A stretch of 64,000 nt of DNA from Zonotrichia leucophrys gambelii (Eukaryota; Chordata; Aves; Passeriformes; Passerellidae), in contig NC_088171.1 of the NCBI RefSeq assembly GCF_028769735.1, positions 128,915,533 through 128,979,532 of the forward strand, written 5' to 3'. Each line of letters opens with the position of its first letter. Within the stretch, counting starts at the first letter, position 1. The position numbers and the translations under genes were made by a program. The notes beneath the pieces were generated by a model, which was not told where the DNA came from, did no database searches, and saw only the letters and a list, made by a program, of their open reading frames with translations. Of this stretch, positions 33,556-47,400 are shown piece after piece.

Positions 33556-34800
33556 GATGGGCACGGCAGGGACAGGCCGGGGATGGGCACGGCAGGGACA
33601 TGGCAGGGATGGACAATGCAGGGACAGGCTGTGGATGGACACGGCAGGGACAGGCTATGGATGGACACGGCAGGGACAGGCTATGGATGGACATGGCAGG
33701 GACAGGCCGGGGATGGAGACGGCAGGGACAGGTTGTGGATGGACATGGCAGGGACAGGCCGGGGATGGACACGGCAGGGACAGGCTGGGAATGGACACGG
33801 CAGGGACAGGCTGTGGATGGACACGGCAGGGACAGGCCGGGATGGACACGGCAGGGACAGGCCGGGGATGGACACGGCAGGGACATGGCAGGGATGGACA
33901 TGGCAGGGACAGGCCGGGGATGGACACGGCAGGGACATGGCAGGGACAGGCCGGGGATGGACATGGCAGGGACATGGCAGGGACAGGCCGGGGATGGACA
34001 TGGCAGAGACAGGCCAGGGATGGGCATGGCAGCAGGGACAGGCTGGGGATGGACACGGCAGGGACAGGCCGGGGATGGACACGGCAGGGACAGGCTATGG
34101 ATGGACACGGCAGGGACAGGCTATGGATGGACATGGCAGGGACAGGCCGGGGATGGAGACGGCAGGGACAGGTTGTGGATGGACATGGCAGGGACAGGCC
34201 GGGGATGGACACGGCAGGGACAGGCTGGGAATGGACACGGCAGGGACAGGCTGTGGATGGACACGGCAGGGACAGGCCGGGGATGGACACGGCAGGGACA
34301 GGCCGGGGATGGACATGGCAGGGACATGGCAGGGATGGACATGGCAGGGACAGGCCGGGGATGGACACGGCAGGGACATGGCAGGGACAGGCCGGGGATG
34401 GACATGGCAGGGACATGGCAGGGACAGGCCGGGGATGGACACGTCAGGGACAGGCCGGGGATGGACATGGCAGAGACAGGCCAGGGATGGGCATGGCAGC
34501 AGGGACAGGCTGGGGATGGACACGGCAGGGACAGGCCGGGGATGGGCATGGCAGGGACAGGCTGGGGATGGACATGGCAGCAGGGACAGGCCGGGGATGG
34601 ACATGGCAGGGACAGGCCGGGGATGGACATGGCAAGGACAGGCTGTGGATGGACATGGCAGGGACAGGCCGGGGATGGACACGGCAGGGACAGGCCGGGG
34701 ATGGACATGGCAGGGACAGGCTGGGATGGACATGGCAGAGACAGGCCGGGGATGGGCATGGCAGCAGGGACAGGCCGGGGATGGACACGGCAGCAGGGCA
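33555..34800. repeat. 26-bp minisatellite with higher-order duplication
   Basis: Over 40 units of roughly GGACAGGCCGGGGATGGACA plus CGGCAG, with short insertions such as an extra CATGGCAGG or CAG. A block of about 440 bp recurs: the CAGGCTATGG pair and the distinctive variant units that follow at 33,651 reappear in the same order at 34,091, and the AGCAGGGACAGGCTGGGG variant at 34,031 reappears at 34,498. A 26-bp unit shifts frame every copy and lacks stops, so five or more frames of 190-617 codons stay open on both strands. These frames are artefacts of the array. Confidence 0.95.
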
Positions 34801-37800
34801 TATGTGCAGTGGCTGGGCTGCAGAGCCCCCATGGGCCTTGGGGAGCACAACTTGCATGCAATTTTGCACACAGTGTTGCTTCAGTGTGCCTGCCCAAAAT
34901 TCCCACCAATGATACTGACCATCAGCTTCCATCCCATCACCACTGACAAGTGCTGGAGCCCAAGACACGAAACATACTCGCTGAGGCTGGCCAGTGACAC
35001 AAAAGTTAATTCTAGGCTCAGCAGCACCAACACCCTTGTCTCTCAGGCATCTGCCCCGTGGCAAGCCAGATGATGTGTTATTTTCCCAAGGTGAAATATG
35101 AATTTGGCTTGTCAAAAAATCAAAAGAGCCATATTATTTTATATTTTTATATTTTATATTATTTTATATTGAATGGTAGCCTCATCCATAAAAAGTAATA
35201 AATTGCTTTGTACTTTATTACTCATAAAGGGCATCACTTTTTTGGTCTGAAGACAAATCTTTTATTTAAAAGCTGATTTCAAAGGCTGACAACATGTGAA
35301 GTGTCCCTCCTGTGTGGAGCCTGCACACCCCTCTGATGGCACTACTTTGTCCTTAAAACTCTGACACGCTCTATTCTCTTCAGCTCTACATGAAAGAGTC
35401 CTTCAGGAGGTCTCTCTTGCCTGCTGAGCCTGAACCCTTCATTTCCTGGAGGGGGTTTTGTTTGCCAAGGCCAGTCTGAAGAGATGAGGTCTGGAGCAGA
35501 TCACTTAAACTGAGCTGATCACTCTAATCAAGCTCTGTCTCCCTTCTGATACACGAGTAGGGACCACAAGTGCCCTGCAGAGCAAAGATGCTGAACACAA
35601 GGGTGTGTATCAAAACAAAACTTCTGCAGGGAAAGCAACAGCTCAAAAAATAAGTTGAAGCTAAACCTTCCTGGTACATGAAACTGGGGTGTTGAGGATT
35701 TGCCATGTGCCCCACAGGAGATTGAGGAGGGTCTGCAGGCAGTGGGTTGCTGACTCCATTGGGATGCATGTTTATGCCAAGGGATGTGAGCTTTTCCCCA
35801 CAGGCATGCTCATCCAGGGAGATTGTCCCCAGAGCAGGGGAGCATCAGCATGGGCTGCAAGCAGAGCACTGAGCAGAGGGACCTGCAGGCAAAACAACCT
35901 TGGGGGGCATCACCACATACCATACTCAGGATAAGCAGGTGTGTGTGGACACAAATCAACCAAGCAGGTGCTGGCCAAGCTCTGCTCTCCTCCACTGCCC
36001 CCTTTCCCACCATCATCACAGGCAGAAGGGCAGTTCCCAGCAGTGCTGTTGGCTTGCATTGCCTTGGGAGCAGTGTGCTTTGCCTTGTCTCACTACGTCC
36101 CAAAACCTCCCAGGAAATCCTGCAGTTGGATGAAACACTGTGCCCACTGTGGAATTAATTAATCCAGGGATGACAACACTGGTTTATAGAGACTTCCCAA
36201 AACACCCTTGTGTGGAGCTCCTCATCCCCAAGGGCTCTCTCACACCAGCCACATACCTGTACTTGTGTTTGCAAACAGTGTTTAAAAAACATAAAAGCCT
36301 ATCTGCAGGCAGGATGTTTTTGTAATGCTCTGAAAAAAGGGCTATAGCTTTTAAAACAATGGAAATATAGAGCTCTGAAAGTAATTTGTAGCCTTGTTTT
36401 CCATTACTGCAGCAACTAAGCAATGTTGGTAAAGAGCTTTTTTTCATGCTTCTATTGCTGTTTTTTGTTACTCCCACACACTTTAAACTTTTGGTCTTCT
36501 GCTGCAAATTGTTCATTTTGCACATATAAGAGATGGATGAGTGGCTAGACTAGACAATAATTATGTTTCATCTTATATTTTATGAAATTTCTATAAAGAT
36601 CTGCATGGCAGTCATCCTTAGTGTGACTTCCTAGGGGCTGAGCAGAGGGGGGCACCTGCTCTGGCTGACAAGTGACTCTCTTGGTCATATGTACTTGGAA
36701 AGAGCTTTGGAAGGTGATTCCTGCCTCTTTCTACCACTTAACACTATTTGCAGATTACAGCAGCTGAGTATTACAAATTTAATTTCAGAGTTCTCAGACA
36801 CATGTGGTCATTCCCAGTAGTGCCTCCAGAGATCTTACAGTCTGTAGGTGTCATTTTTAGGAAAGAGGCCCTCAAAAGCATTCAGAGAAGAAGGGCTGAT
36901 CTGTCTCTCTTGGCAAATGAGGATGGGTTGCCTGGTATCCCTTGACAGGCTTTCACTTCCTTTGGGTGCTGGCAGCACACAGAAACCCATGCTCTTAACA
37001 GTTCCAAGGAGTCAGGTCCCACCTCAGGCTGGTACATGAAAGCCAAAAACTGTTAACAATAAAAATCCCTGAATTACAGCGATTTCTGAAAATTATGTGA
37101 CCGTAATAAAGGGCTGGGCTCCTTACTCATGAGAAGCTATTTGATTTACAGAAACAGCTCACTCCTGAGGCAGGCTGATCTGCCATGTGTTAAACAAGCA
37201 TTTCTTGATAGGCTGCTTCCCACAGCCACAGCTGTGTCCTCCACTTCCTCCCCAGCTCCTCTGCATCAACATCAACGTGCTGTCCTGGGCTGGAGCAGCC
37301 TCAGAGGATGGATGGCTGAGCCAGGGCATGAGGATCAGGCTGGGAAACATCACCCAACTGTGAGTAATCCTGCTGCTGTTGCCTCTGGGATGTATCAGGA
37401 AGAGAGTTGTACTGCAGGAAGGTGAGCTGCTCTGTAATTATTTCCTGTGAGCTGTGGCACAGCTTGCCTGCCCTTCTGGGCACGGAGGGGTAATTATGGG
37501 CCCACACTAGAGGAATAAGCAACCTCGTGCATGTGACTTGGCCAATGTCACCACTGTGGGGCTGGTGATTCTCAGGCACAAGGAAGTGGCACTCACATTT
37601 CTGTGGGTCTGCCTAGCTGGCCCCACTTGAAAGGAGCACCAAACACTTCCTGGAAGGTAGATGGACGAATAAGAATTGTTTTGAGTACAGCTCAACTCCA
37701 CCTTGAGGATGTGCTCTCTGTCATTTCAAGAACCAACTCAGCTCCATTTCCCTAGGGGAAGGAGGGACTTCTGGCACACAGTGTGTTACTGCAGCTGCTG

Positions 37801-40800
37801 GTGGGGTAGTTCCAATACTCCTTCTGGTAGAGAGGATTTCTTGGTGTTTCTCTTTCACTGCAAGTCAGCTGGTGCTGTAAGTGCAATGTGGAGTTGCTGG
37901 TGGCATGCTGGTATGTGGATGCTGCATGTTACTGGGACATGGAGAATCAGCAGGGTAACACCACTGTGGTTTCAGCTTTAACAAGTCCCTGCCCAGTGAA
38001 GCCAAGGTGAATTTTGACTTCTATGAAGACCAAGCACCATGTTTAGGGATATTAAGCAAGGGAGTCCACTAATGAGCCTAACTTGCAAGTGCTGCTTTGA
38101 AATTGTCTTTACTAATCAGTGGAATAGGAAATTCTCCTGTTTCATATCTGCTGCAGTCTCAGGGAGTCTGCACAGTCAGATCTGACCTGGCATGAGGAGG
38201 AGGATGAAGGAGAACATGTGCTACAACATCCATGTCTGATCCAGCCCTTGTCAGTCTCACAGGTTGTCCTGAACCCACTCCCACAGTGGCCTCAAAGACA
38301 ACAGCTCAACACAGACAAGTCAAACACAGTATAGATTCTTTGGCTCCTTAAGCATCCTTGGCTGTCAAGGTCTTTGTGATACCCATGAAGCTGAGAAGTT
38401 TCTCAAATCTAAAAGCAGAATGGAGCAATGGAATCTGGCAGATGTCCTTCATTGCTTACTGTCAGGTGTAACTCTCTCCCCTTGTTCACAGCCCAGAGCC
38501 AGGGACCTCTCCACTCTGAGTCCACTGAGTTCACAGACCCCAGTGAAACACTGGGGAGTCCACAGAGATGGATTTGAAAATACTCCATATGACCTGAAAG
38601 TCAAAAAAAAGCTCCTAAAAAAAGTCCTCACAAAACACCCCCCACAACCTGACCAAACAAAAACCCCAACCCTAAACCTTCAAAAGCCCAAAATCTAACT
38701 CCCAGGGCTGGAAGCCCTGCTATCTTCTTTGCCCTTTCAAACACAATTCCTGAATTAACCATTCCTTCAAGGTTTTTCTTGGTCTCTTTTGAGTAAGAGC
38801 ACATCAAGTTCAGCAAGTACAGGTCAATTCAGAGTGTGGTCAACATATTTTCAATACCAGGTTTTGACAGTGTCTGAAGCACTGATTTACAGGTATCAGG
38901 CAGAATCCCTTAACATCCCAATCACCTTCTTGAGTGGGGTATAAGGATATCACTTGAAGCTGAGTCTGGACCAACCCTCAGAAGAAATCCAGGTGTTGTT
39001 TAACTGAGAGTGCAATTGCATACAAAGCACTGTAGCCACACGCTGCACTCAGGTAAGCATGTGCTCAAATGGATAATAATGATCATTTCCTCCTCCTCTC
39101 ATTTCCATATGGAACAGAAGCAATTAGCCATGTAACTGTGCCCCTAGGTCCAGGCAAGTATTGCTGAAAGGCTTGGAGCAGACCCAGGGGTCAGGCTCCA
39201 GCTCAGCCTCCTGCTCCTTGGAGTGGCATTGACTTCCAGTATGAACCTGTGGAATTAACTCCTGGGATGGTATTTCTGGATTGACAACACATTGTTTATG
39301 TAAATGAGACATCCTTTGATATTCTCTTGGTTTTACCAACATATTTAACACTCTTTAACCTTCATAGGAAAAAATACTCATGCTATATCAATAACTGCTT
39401 TTTATACCTTTCCTCAAGGAATTCTTCCTCCACTTGAAACCCATAATGGAGCAGTGGAATTCCTTCAATTCAGATTTAAATTATTCATTAAATATTTTGC
39501 ACTGACTCCTCAAGCTACTGCTCAGACACACTGATGCTGAGTCAACTTTTAAAAAAAAGAGTTGTCTTTTCCTTGTTTTCCTAGTGCTGTCCTAACATGT
39601 CTTCCTACTAAATAACATTCCTGCATTATCCTGGCCTCTCTCCCACTCCTGCTCTCCCACTGGCACACAGTGGTGGGGATCTGAGAGGCAGGACTATATT
39701 TTGTTACACCTAAGTGAATAAATGTCCTTCTCCCTAACAAGGTCTGCTCTAAACAGGCCAGGTGGAAGAAAAGCAAGGGGGTACCCTTCCCTTTAGCAGC
39801 AAACTGGTTAATCAATTCCTCACCTGCTCATGGTATTATTCACTCTAGCTGTGCCTGTTTGAATGTAATTAAAGCAGTGACAGGTCTTTCCCCAGCATAC
39901 TTCAGGGCACCACACTACCCAGCATCATTACTAAAGATGCTTTGTCCCATGTGCACACGGGATCTTGACTAAAACACCCTGCAGCACCATGCCATGGAGA
40001 GCAGAAGCCCATCAGTGGAATGTCAGTGGTGCTAATTCACACAAGGGCCTGGCCTTGCCAGCCCTGCCATTGCTCCTGCACTGGTGGGGCAGCGCAGACT
40101 GCTGGCCTTGCAGCGGCTGCTTGCCACCCTGCACCAGGAGTGATGCTGTGGGAGAGCTCCTCACTCCCTCCATCAAGCCAGTCCCTCTTCCCAAAGGTAG
40201 TATCTGAAAGCTGCTGCAATGCTTAAGGGGAGCAGCCTGCTGATAAATCGATTTTTTTTTCTATCTGTCACCACCAGAGTAATTTCTAGGACTCCTTAAC
40301 ACCTTTCTGTAACAAAACCAGGAAGACTGCAGCAGTTTTCAGGCCCTAAAGCTGCTCTGAAAATCCCCTCGCTTCAGCTTTTGTTTTCAGCCAACATTAC
40401 TATATTCCTACTGTTCCCATTTAGTGCAAATAGCTCAGCTAACTGAGCACCCAGAAGAGATGTAAATTGTGGAGCAGCTGAAAATGGTCATTATTTGTGC
40501 TTTCCAGTCCTCAGAGGTATGAACAAGGTGAATGGTATTAGCCAGCCATGTACAACACCCTGGGTACAAACCCACATCTGTGAGCAAGTGCAAAGAGCCA
40601 CGGGCGCCTGAGGAGTTCAGTGTGCAATGTATCTACTGGCTCTTGTTCTTCCATTGTAGGTATCTTGTCCACCTAAGTGCAAACAAAAAGTTATTTGCTA
40701 CAAAATCTGCATTCTATGTTAGTCAATAGTCTGACATCTGCTTCTGTCCAGGAGAGTCCTCTACAGAAGAAACACAGTTTTGCTGCAGGGGTAGAAATCA

Positions 40801-40814
40801 ATGTGCTAGTTGTC
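34801..40814. other. Intergenic, no gene recognised
   Basis: Apart from an AT-rich TATTTTATAT-type tandem stretch at 35,131-35,170, I see no repeats, exons or RNA genes. Open frames are short and overlap on both strands. Confidence 0.55.
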
Positions 40815-40817
40815 TCA

Positions 40818-41466
40818 GTTTGAAAAGACAGGTGTCTGCTAAGGAAGACAGGAGTCTGCCTTGAAATGGAAAATGTAAACCCCCTCCCTGCAAATTATTA
40901 TAATTTTGAAATTAATTTGGTCTCAGGCAAAGATGTGGGAATAGGAATAACAGTTCTTTATTAGGAAAATTAAAATCAAAATGCAGTAGTACAAAAAAAC
41001 CAACCAACCAAAAAAAACCTACTGACAGAGTCAGAATATAACCTGACACCCTGTTGGTCAGGGTGTTGGTAGCAGTCTGATTAAATGGTGGCTGCAGTCC
41101 TCCTGGAGTGACAAATGCAGTTCTGCTGAAGCAGGGATTCTGCAGAACCAGGGCACAGTTCTCTGAAAGTCCAGTGGTGGTGCAGACAGTCCAGTCTTCC
41201 TCTGGGAATCCTGTGGAAAAGGCTGAAGGTGGTGTTCTAAATCTCGGTTATATCCAGTTAGGAATGCTTGGCTCTTCCCCCTGGGCAGAGCATCTCACAA
41301 TGGGATGATGTGATTTTGTCAGCCATGCAGTGGCACTCAATGGCCCATTAACAGAAGCTATCTCCCTGGAGGGAGGATGGTGGGGAAGACAGAGAACACT
41401 GCCCTACTTGGCTTTAACAGATGATAACAGAATACATACTTTCAGTTACATCTTGCATTGCAGCCT
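40818..41466 (-). mobile_element. Probable ERVL-like LTR on the minus strand
   Basis: Starts TGTCTCAGTTTGAAAAGACA and ends near TTGCATTGCA, giving TG/CA ends. On the minus strand a CTAATAAAG poly(A) signal is present (complement at about 40,955-40,965). The conserved blocks AGACAGGTGTCTGCTAAGGA and CACCCTGTTGGTCAGGGTGT resemble LTRs widespread in passerine genomes, from memory. No clean target duplication was found, so one end may be off or eroded. No internal coding sequence adjoins, so it is probably a solo LTR. Confidence 0.55.
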
Positions 41467-41469
41467 AAG

Positions 41470-44400
41470 GTACTAGCGCAATATGAGAGAGCTCTCTTTT
41501 AACAAGAACTCTCTCATTTCTTCAACATCCATGTTCTCTTCAAAAGAAAACAGTTTGCATGTGCCTTTTGTTTTCTCTTCTAAAAGATGAAGGTAAGGCC
41601 TACCCACTTGTCAGAGATGTGTTCATGTTATTTGAGCAGTAACAGCAGACCTTTACCTTTCCATCAGTGTGCTTCAGAAGGTACTCTCCCAAAAGATGGT
41701 ATTGGCAATTGGTGCTGCTGCCCTGGAAGGTGACTGAGCATCCAGGAGGATGTGAATGAGAATTCCCTTTGTGGCAGGTTTGCTGGACGTTTTGCAGCAT
41801 CACTGAGTGCAGGGAGAGACTTGTCCATCAGCAGAGATCCTTGAGACTTATGCAAGAATGGTCAGAGCTGTGTGAGATGTCACATTTTCCTGGGAGAGGT
41901 GATTATTTCATACCTCCTTTCATTCCAAATTTGGAATGTAACAGAAATATCAAAACTAAGCTTCTTGAAGTCTTTTGTTTACATCCTGGTGTTTGGATGT
42001 TTTATGGGATTCATATAAAATCAAAAACATTAAAAGCCCTTGATAATGCTGTCAAAGCTTCAGCGAAATCAGTGATTATGTGAAACATTTCCACTCTTGT
42101 CTGTTCTGCTAGGAAGAAAAAAAAAAGTCAGCTTGAATAAGAAATTAATTACCAATTAAATTTATGCCATTCATCAACATCAGCTGTACACTCCAGGCAG
42201 TGTCTTCCTTTGGCAGCCAGGTACCACCACCAGCTTCCCATCATTTCTGTGACAGCTTTTCTCCACACAGATGGAACAAGGCGTGGGCTCTTGTGCTGAC
42301 AAGAAAACCCCAATCCTATTTTGCCTTCTTTTTCATTCTTCCCTGTTTTAAAGGGGGATGAGCAGTTCTTGTTTGCAGTGAGGATCTCCTTGGCAAGCTG
42401 CAGCAACAGCAGTGGCCCAGAAGAATGAGCTGTGAGCTTACAGGCCCTACCTCACAGCACTAAGCATGGTGAAACAGGATGTGCCAGCCTTGCTTTCTTC
42501 TGTAAATCTATCCTAGGGTCTCAGAGGTTTTATCTACAGTATCCTCAGAGCAGAGGTAAATAAGGCTGGTGGCTAAATTCCAAGGGCTTCTGTTATCTTG
42601 TTTCTGCAGTGGTTTAGGGCCCCTTACAGGGATGTGAACATCTACCTGGAAATACATCCTGATGTGTCACTCTACAAGAGTTGTTTACCCACTTAAGTAC
42701 TGTGAAATAAAAAGTTCCTCAATTTTTAAAAAAAATTGTCTTCTGTATTTTTTCTCTTTTCAATTGCTGGTTTCCAGTCTGGAGAACACCTGGAGATTAC
42801 CCAAGGCTCGTGGAATCAATTTTTAGCCTCTGTGAGTAATTATAAAATTAAATAGTTTAAGAAGAAAATATGGAAAAATTCTTTTTTGAGAGGAAAAATG
42901 AATTAGCCTGGGAGCTTGGTGTCCTCTCCCAAGAAACTTGTGAAGTGTGTCTTACAATGTGGGAACAGCAATTTGATTGTATTATAAAACAGACTGGAAA
43001 AATGCACAAATCAGACTGACAGGCACTTCCAGTCAGCAGTGATTACAAAAACTCCAGCTCACAGCATGAGCCCTCTCTAATCACATCCAGGGGGTTCTAT
43101 TTTTGAAAGGCATCAAAGACCTGACAAAAACATTCTCACCATCTCCATTTTAGAAGAATTCTGAATCACTCCATATGCCACGGTGTAAAATTTCAATTCT
43201 TTCCCTCCTCCTTTGGCAACACTGCTAGGGCGTGAGACAGGGTCAGACAGTAACTACTTGTATGACTGAGGAGTTTAAAGTTAAGCCTGAGCTGTGATGA
43301 ACCGTAACAATCACACCCTATTTCAGAAGCACTGATCTCTGAGATGGCCCAGATGCTTTGCACCTCCCAGGCTCAGGTCTGTGAGGGCTGCTGCTTTGGA
43401 AGAGGCAGGATGTTGTGGTGATGAGCAAGGCTTAGGTGTGCTCCAGAATCCTGCCTCTAACAGTCCTGCCTGTGCTGGATACTTTGGGGAAGACCCCTTC
43501 TCATTTCCAGCTGGAGCCATGGTGCTGCCATAGCATGTCCTGATGGGAGGCTCCAGTGGACACCAGTAGGCTGCACAGGGCTGTGCCTGCTCACTTGGTG
43601 TTACTGCATCACCTTTTCCTTTGTGTCACACCAGCCTTTGGACTTGCCTTTCCTGTTTCTCCTCACTACTCAGCTGTCCTGCATCTGAGCAAGACCTGCC
43701 CAGGTCCTGCCTGCTCTGCACCAGTCTTAGGCCCATGGCTGTGGGGAGCACAGACAGCAAGAGATGTAGTGACACATTAACTGGTGTGGCTGAGGAGATG
43801 ATTCATGGGAGGAGCACATCCTTGCTTCGGGGCAGCTGTGCCTACCAGAGGGGCAGGATGGACAGCACAGCTGCAAGGGATGCCTGCTTCAGTCACCCAG
43901 CACAAGGGGAGCCTGCATCTCCCCACCCCATCTGGGCTGGCTCTGCCTTCAGAGCAGGGAAAGCTGAAGGCTCCCCAGCTGCAGTCAGCAGGCACCTTGA
44001 TGGGCTCCAGCCTCTTCAAACCTCTTCAAACCTCTAGCAAACACATCCACTTCCCTCTAAATTTTCACTGCAGCTGACAAAGGAGAGGGGTGCTGCTAGG
44101 ACATGGCTATTCCCATCAGCAGCTATCCAGCTGAGTCCCTTGGGTCCTTGTTTTCCTTACCTGCCATAAGGAAGGTGCAGGGAACTCCCTCAGGTGTGGA
44201 TGTCACTGCTGTAAAAGCCTGTGACGTGGGTGCTACTTTCTGAGTCACCAAGTGTGGAATCTGAGAGTCTTTGGATGAGAACTTGCTCCAGTAACACCAC
44301 TGGAACTGCTTTCTGTGCATGCACATAATCCTTTCTGAAATGCAGAAAAACCTTCTTTGAACCAAGAAAGCTCCAGATGTTACTATAGCTCTTACAGTTT

Positions 44401-47400
44401 TCTTGCTCCAGAAACTAAAGGCTTTTCTTTAAATTAACAGCTGAGCTCCTGGCCTTACACACTGTTTTGAGCCCTCCCTCCCACAGCATCTCACAGGGAC
44501 ACAGCTCAAAAGGCTGCTAGACCATCAAGTACAGAGCTAGTCTATACCTGTCAGGAACATACTGTGCTGATTCCATACATTAATTATATGCTGAGTAAAA
44601 AAACATTTCCTAAGAGATTTTTTTTAAGTTAAACCGAAGATCTGGATCTTTTTTATGTGTCAACAAACTAGATAGACCAGAATGGAAAATCCTGTAAGAG
44701 CCATACTTCATGTATCAGTATTTCACATCAGCATCACATCTTCTCTGGAGCACCTTCTTTGTTGTGGAATGAACCGTGTTGTTATAAAAGGAATGTTTCT
44801 TTGAAGGAGTGCCCTCAGGTTTAACATGTATTTCTTATTTCTCCTAATTTATTGCTTATCTTTGAAGGAGCAGGAAATCCCCTTGTCCACCTTTTGAGTG
44901 CTAATGGCTTGTAGCAAGATGTTTCACCAGGTGGGCAGGGAGGAGTGCAGAATGAATGACAGGAGGTGACACACCTTCAGGGGGTTCCCACACAAAGGGA
45001 ATTTCACAGCCTAGAAATTTCACAGCTCTGGTCATTGTGCTCACAGCAGCCATTTCTCCATCACTGTACCTCACATCACCCATTTTTGCAAAATGCTACC
45101 AAGGAAGTATGCAGACAAGCAATCCTTAGCAACCCCTGATAGACATTGCCTGTCTTAATTCCGGTCATGAGCTGCACTGACAGATGACTTCATGATGAAA
45201 GAAAAACCTGGTCCCTGTTGATTCCTCAATCTTTTACCTACCAGTTTCCTCATAGAAATGGGCTTAAATGGTTAAACTATGAAGTAGCCATACAAAAGAA
45301 ATCAAGTGTTATAAGGATTAAGATACCATCCTTAAGATTTCATCACAATTACAACTCCTTGGTATGAAATTGGGGTTTTAGCATGTGCAGGCTGACATTG
45401 TGGACCTGCAGTAGTAACATTTTTGATTGATGCACCTCAGCTTTCTGAAGCATCCCCATGCAGAGAACCCACCCGAGCTGGCAGTGTGCCTGCAGGAAAT
45501 CTCTGCTGGCAAAGCCACCATGCAGGTCAGTGCAGAAGCAAAGTGACTCCGTGGCTGTGCCTGCAAGTTTACCTTCTTGAAATCTCAGCATGGGCAAGGT
45601 TGGAGCTCACAGAAGCAAAGATCTTTGCTAAGAACCTAATTAAGATGAGTGCAGTCGGGGCAGACCTTGTCTGGACACAGAAGTCAGGGTTTCAGCGTTA
45701 CTGTGGACAAGACCTTAGTGTTGAGTCTTCAGAGATGGTTCTGGGAGCAGTCCCCTGAAGCTGCACTGACCTAAAATGAGCTGTAAGGCCTTTCCTGGTG
45801 CTGCATTTATAGAAATCAAGGTGTGTGCTACAATTTTACACCCCTGCTTTTAGGAAATGCCAGGCTGGCAGGTGGTGACAACTCTCTTATAGGTGCCTGT
45901 GCTGCAAAACTTTTCCAGAGCACCATAGAGGTTTTGTAGCAACTTCCTTCCAAGGTATTGGTGCTCAATTATGTTGTTTGCCATCATAAAACAGTGTTTC
46001 TGCCTATTTAAAGTAGTTTAGTTCTTTTAAGCTGGCCAGGCATTGGCAGTACAGCAGCAGTGTCTGATTTATATCCTTTTCAGCTTTCTATCCTTATATT
46101 CTTTTCCTCCAAAACTAACAAAACATGAACCAATGTAAGTGGGTTTCAAGCTTTTTTTATTTTACTTTACTTCAGCCCATTGCTTAAATATAAAAACTGA
46201 GCAATAGATAAACTCCAAATTCAAACCAGAAAATTGAAGTTTAAAAACAAATATACACAGCAGCAATGTATTCTCTAATCTCTGCATCTCTTACATAGCT
46301 CCTCTGGCATATCAAAACCAACAGATGTTGATCATGTGCTTTGGACAACTCTTTCCAAATACATGAGACACATCACATTTTTGAGCCAAAAATGCTCTTA
46401 AGGACAAGCAAAACCAAAGTAGCTAAACTGAGATAACCTTTGTGTGCACACGTGTATCCAGTTTGAAAATGGTCATAGGTTTTAAGCCTGTAAACTCACC
46501 AACAGCATCCAGGTTTGAACATATTGAAGTGTTTATTCAGTATTGCTGGTTGAGACAGGCAGCTTCTGACAGGCAGCTTGAAATGACATCTTTAACTAAA
46601 AAGAAAGTGAAGGAGCAATTTGGTGAGTGGAGAAAACTTTAAAGGGTTTGGGTGTAAGAGAGAAACCCAGATTACTTCTGTGTCCTGGAGCAGCACTGAG
46701 ATGTTGGTTCCTGAAGTAATTCACTACAGAAATACATATTCTGGTGTTTTCCTTGAAACCTGCACTGCTCTGTAAGCTCTCACAGAGAGCCATGAATAAC
46801 TAGCACTGTATGATTCTATTGTATGATTCTATGAACTGGAGTGCAGGAGGAAATGTGGATTCAAGTTCTCCCATACTGAAGCCAGAGTCCCTCCTGCCCT
46901 CCCCAGGATCCACCCCTGCCTGATGCTGAACAAATCAAATATTCCCAGGGCATGGCATCCCACATGAGCATGACTGAGGCACAAACCAGGCCTTCCAAAA
47001 CTGCCCAATGTGAACTGCCTCCCTCTTTCCCTGGGCTTGGCTGCCACTATTTTAACCCATCATCAGGCACCTCCACTAGGGATCAGCTGCACTTACATCC
47101 TCGTGCATGTTGGGGATTTGCCTGCTCTTGCCATTTGCCAAACTTTACTGCTATAAAACACTGGATCTGTTGCTCAGCACTGGTGCTTGCACCAATGTGG
47201 CTATGTCAGCTGTTGGCATCAGTTGCAGAGATCAGGGCAAACTTCCAGAGCAGATCAGACCTTGGATTTCTATCAAAACCCATCTGTTCCTGACTGAGAG
47301 TTATTCCCACCACCTTTATAGCTGGGTAGGATAATGAGCCATTGAACCCACAAATTAGCACAACATGGAGTTCTTTTAATAGCTTTCCTCTACAGAAAGT

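Noticed and set aside
33555..34800. CRISPR-like or satellite-encoded array
   Set aside because: Units are contiguous with no unique spacers and the genome is vertebrate; it is a minisatellite.
33059..35115. Very long open frames (up to 617 codons) on both strands over the ODF1 upstream region
   Set aside because: They are produced by a 26-bp repeat that lacks stop codons in most frames. The translated products are the same short peptide cycling through frames, with no domain or splice support.
46807..46832. CR1 insertion
   Set aside because: Only a two-copy TGTATGATTCTAT repeat is present. None of the conserved CR1 tail blocks precedes it, so I did not annotate an element.
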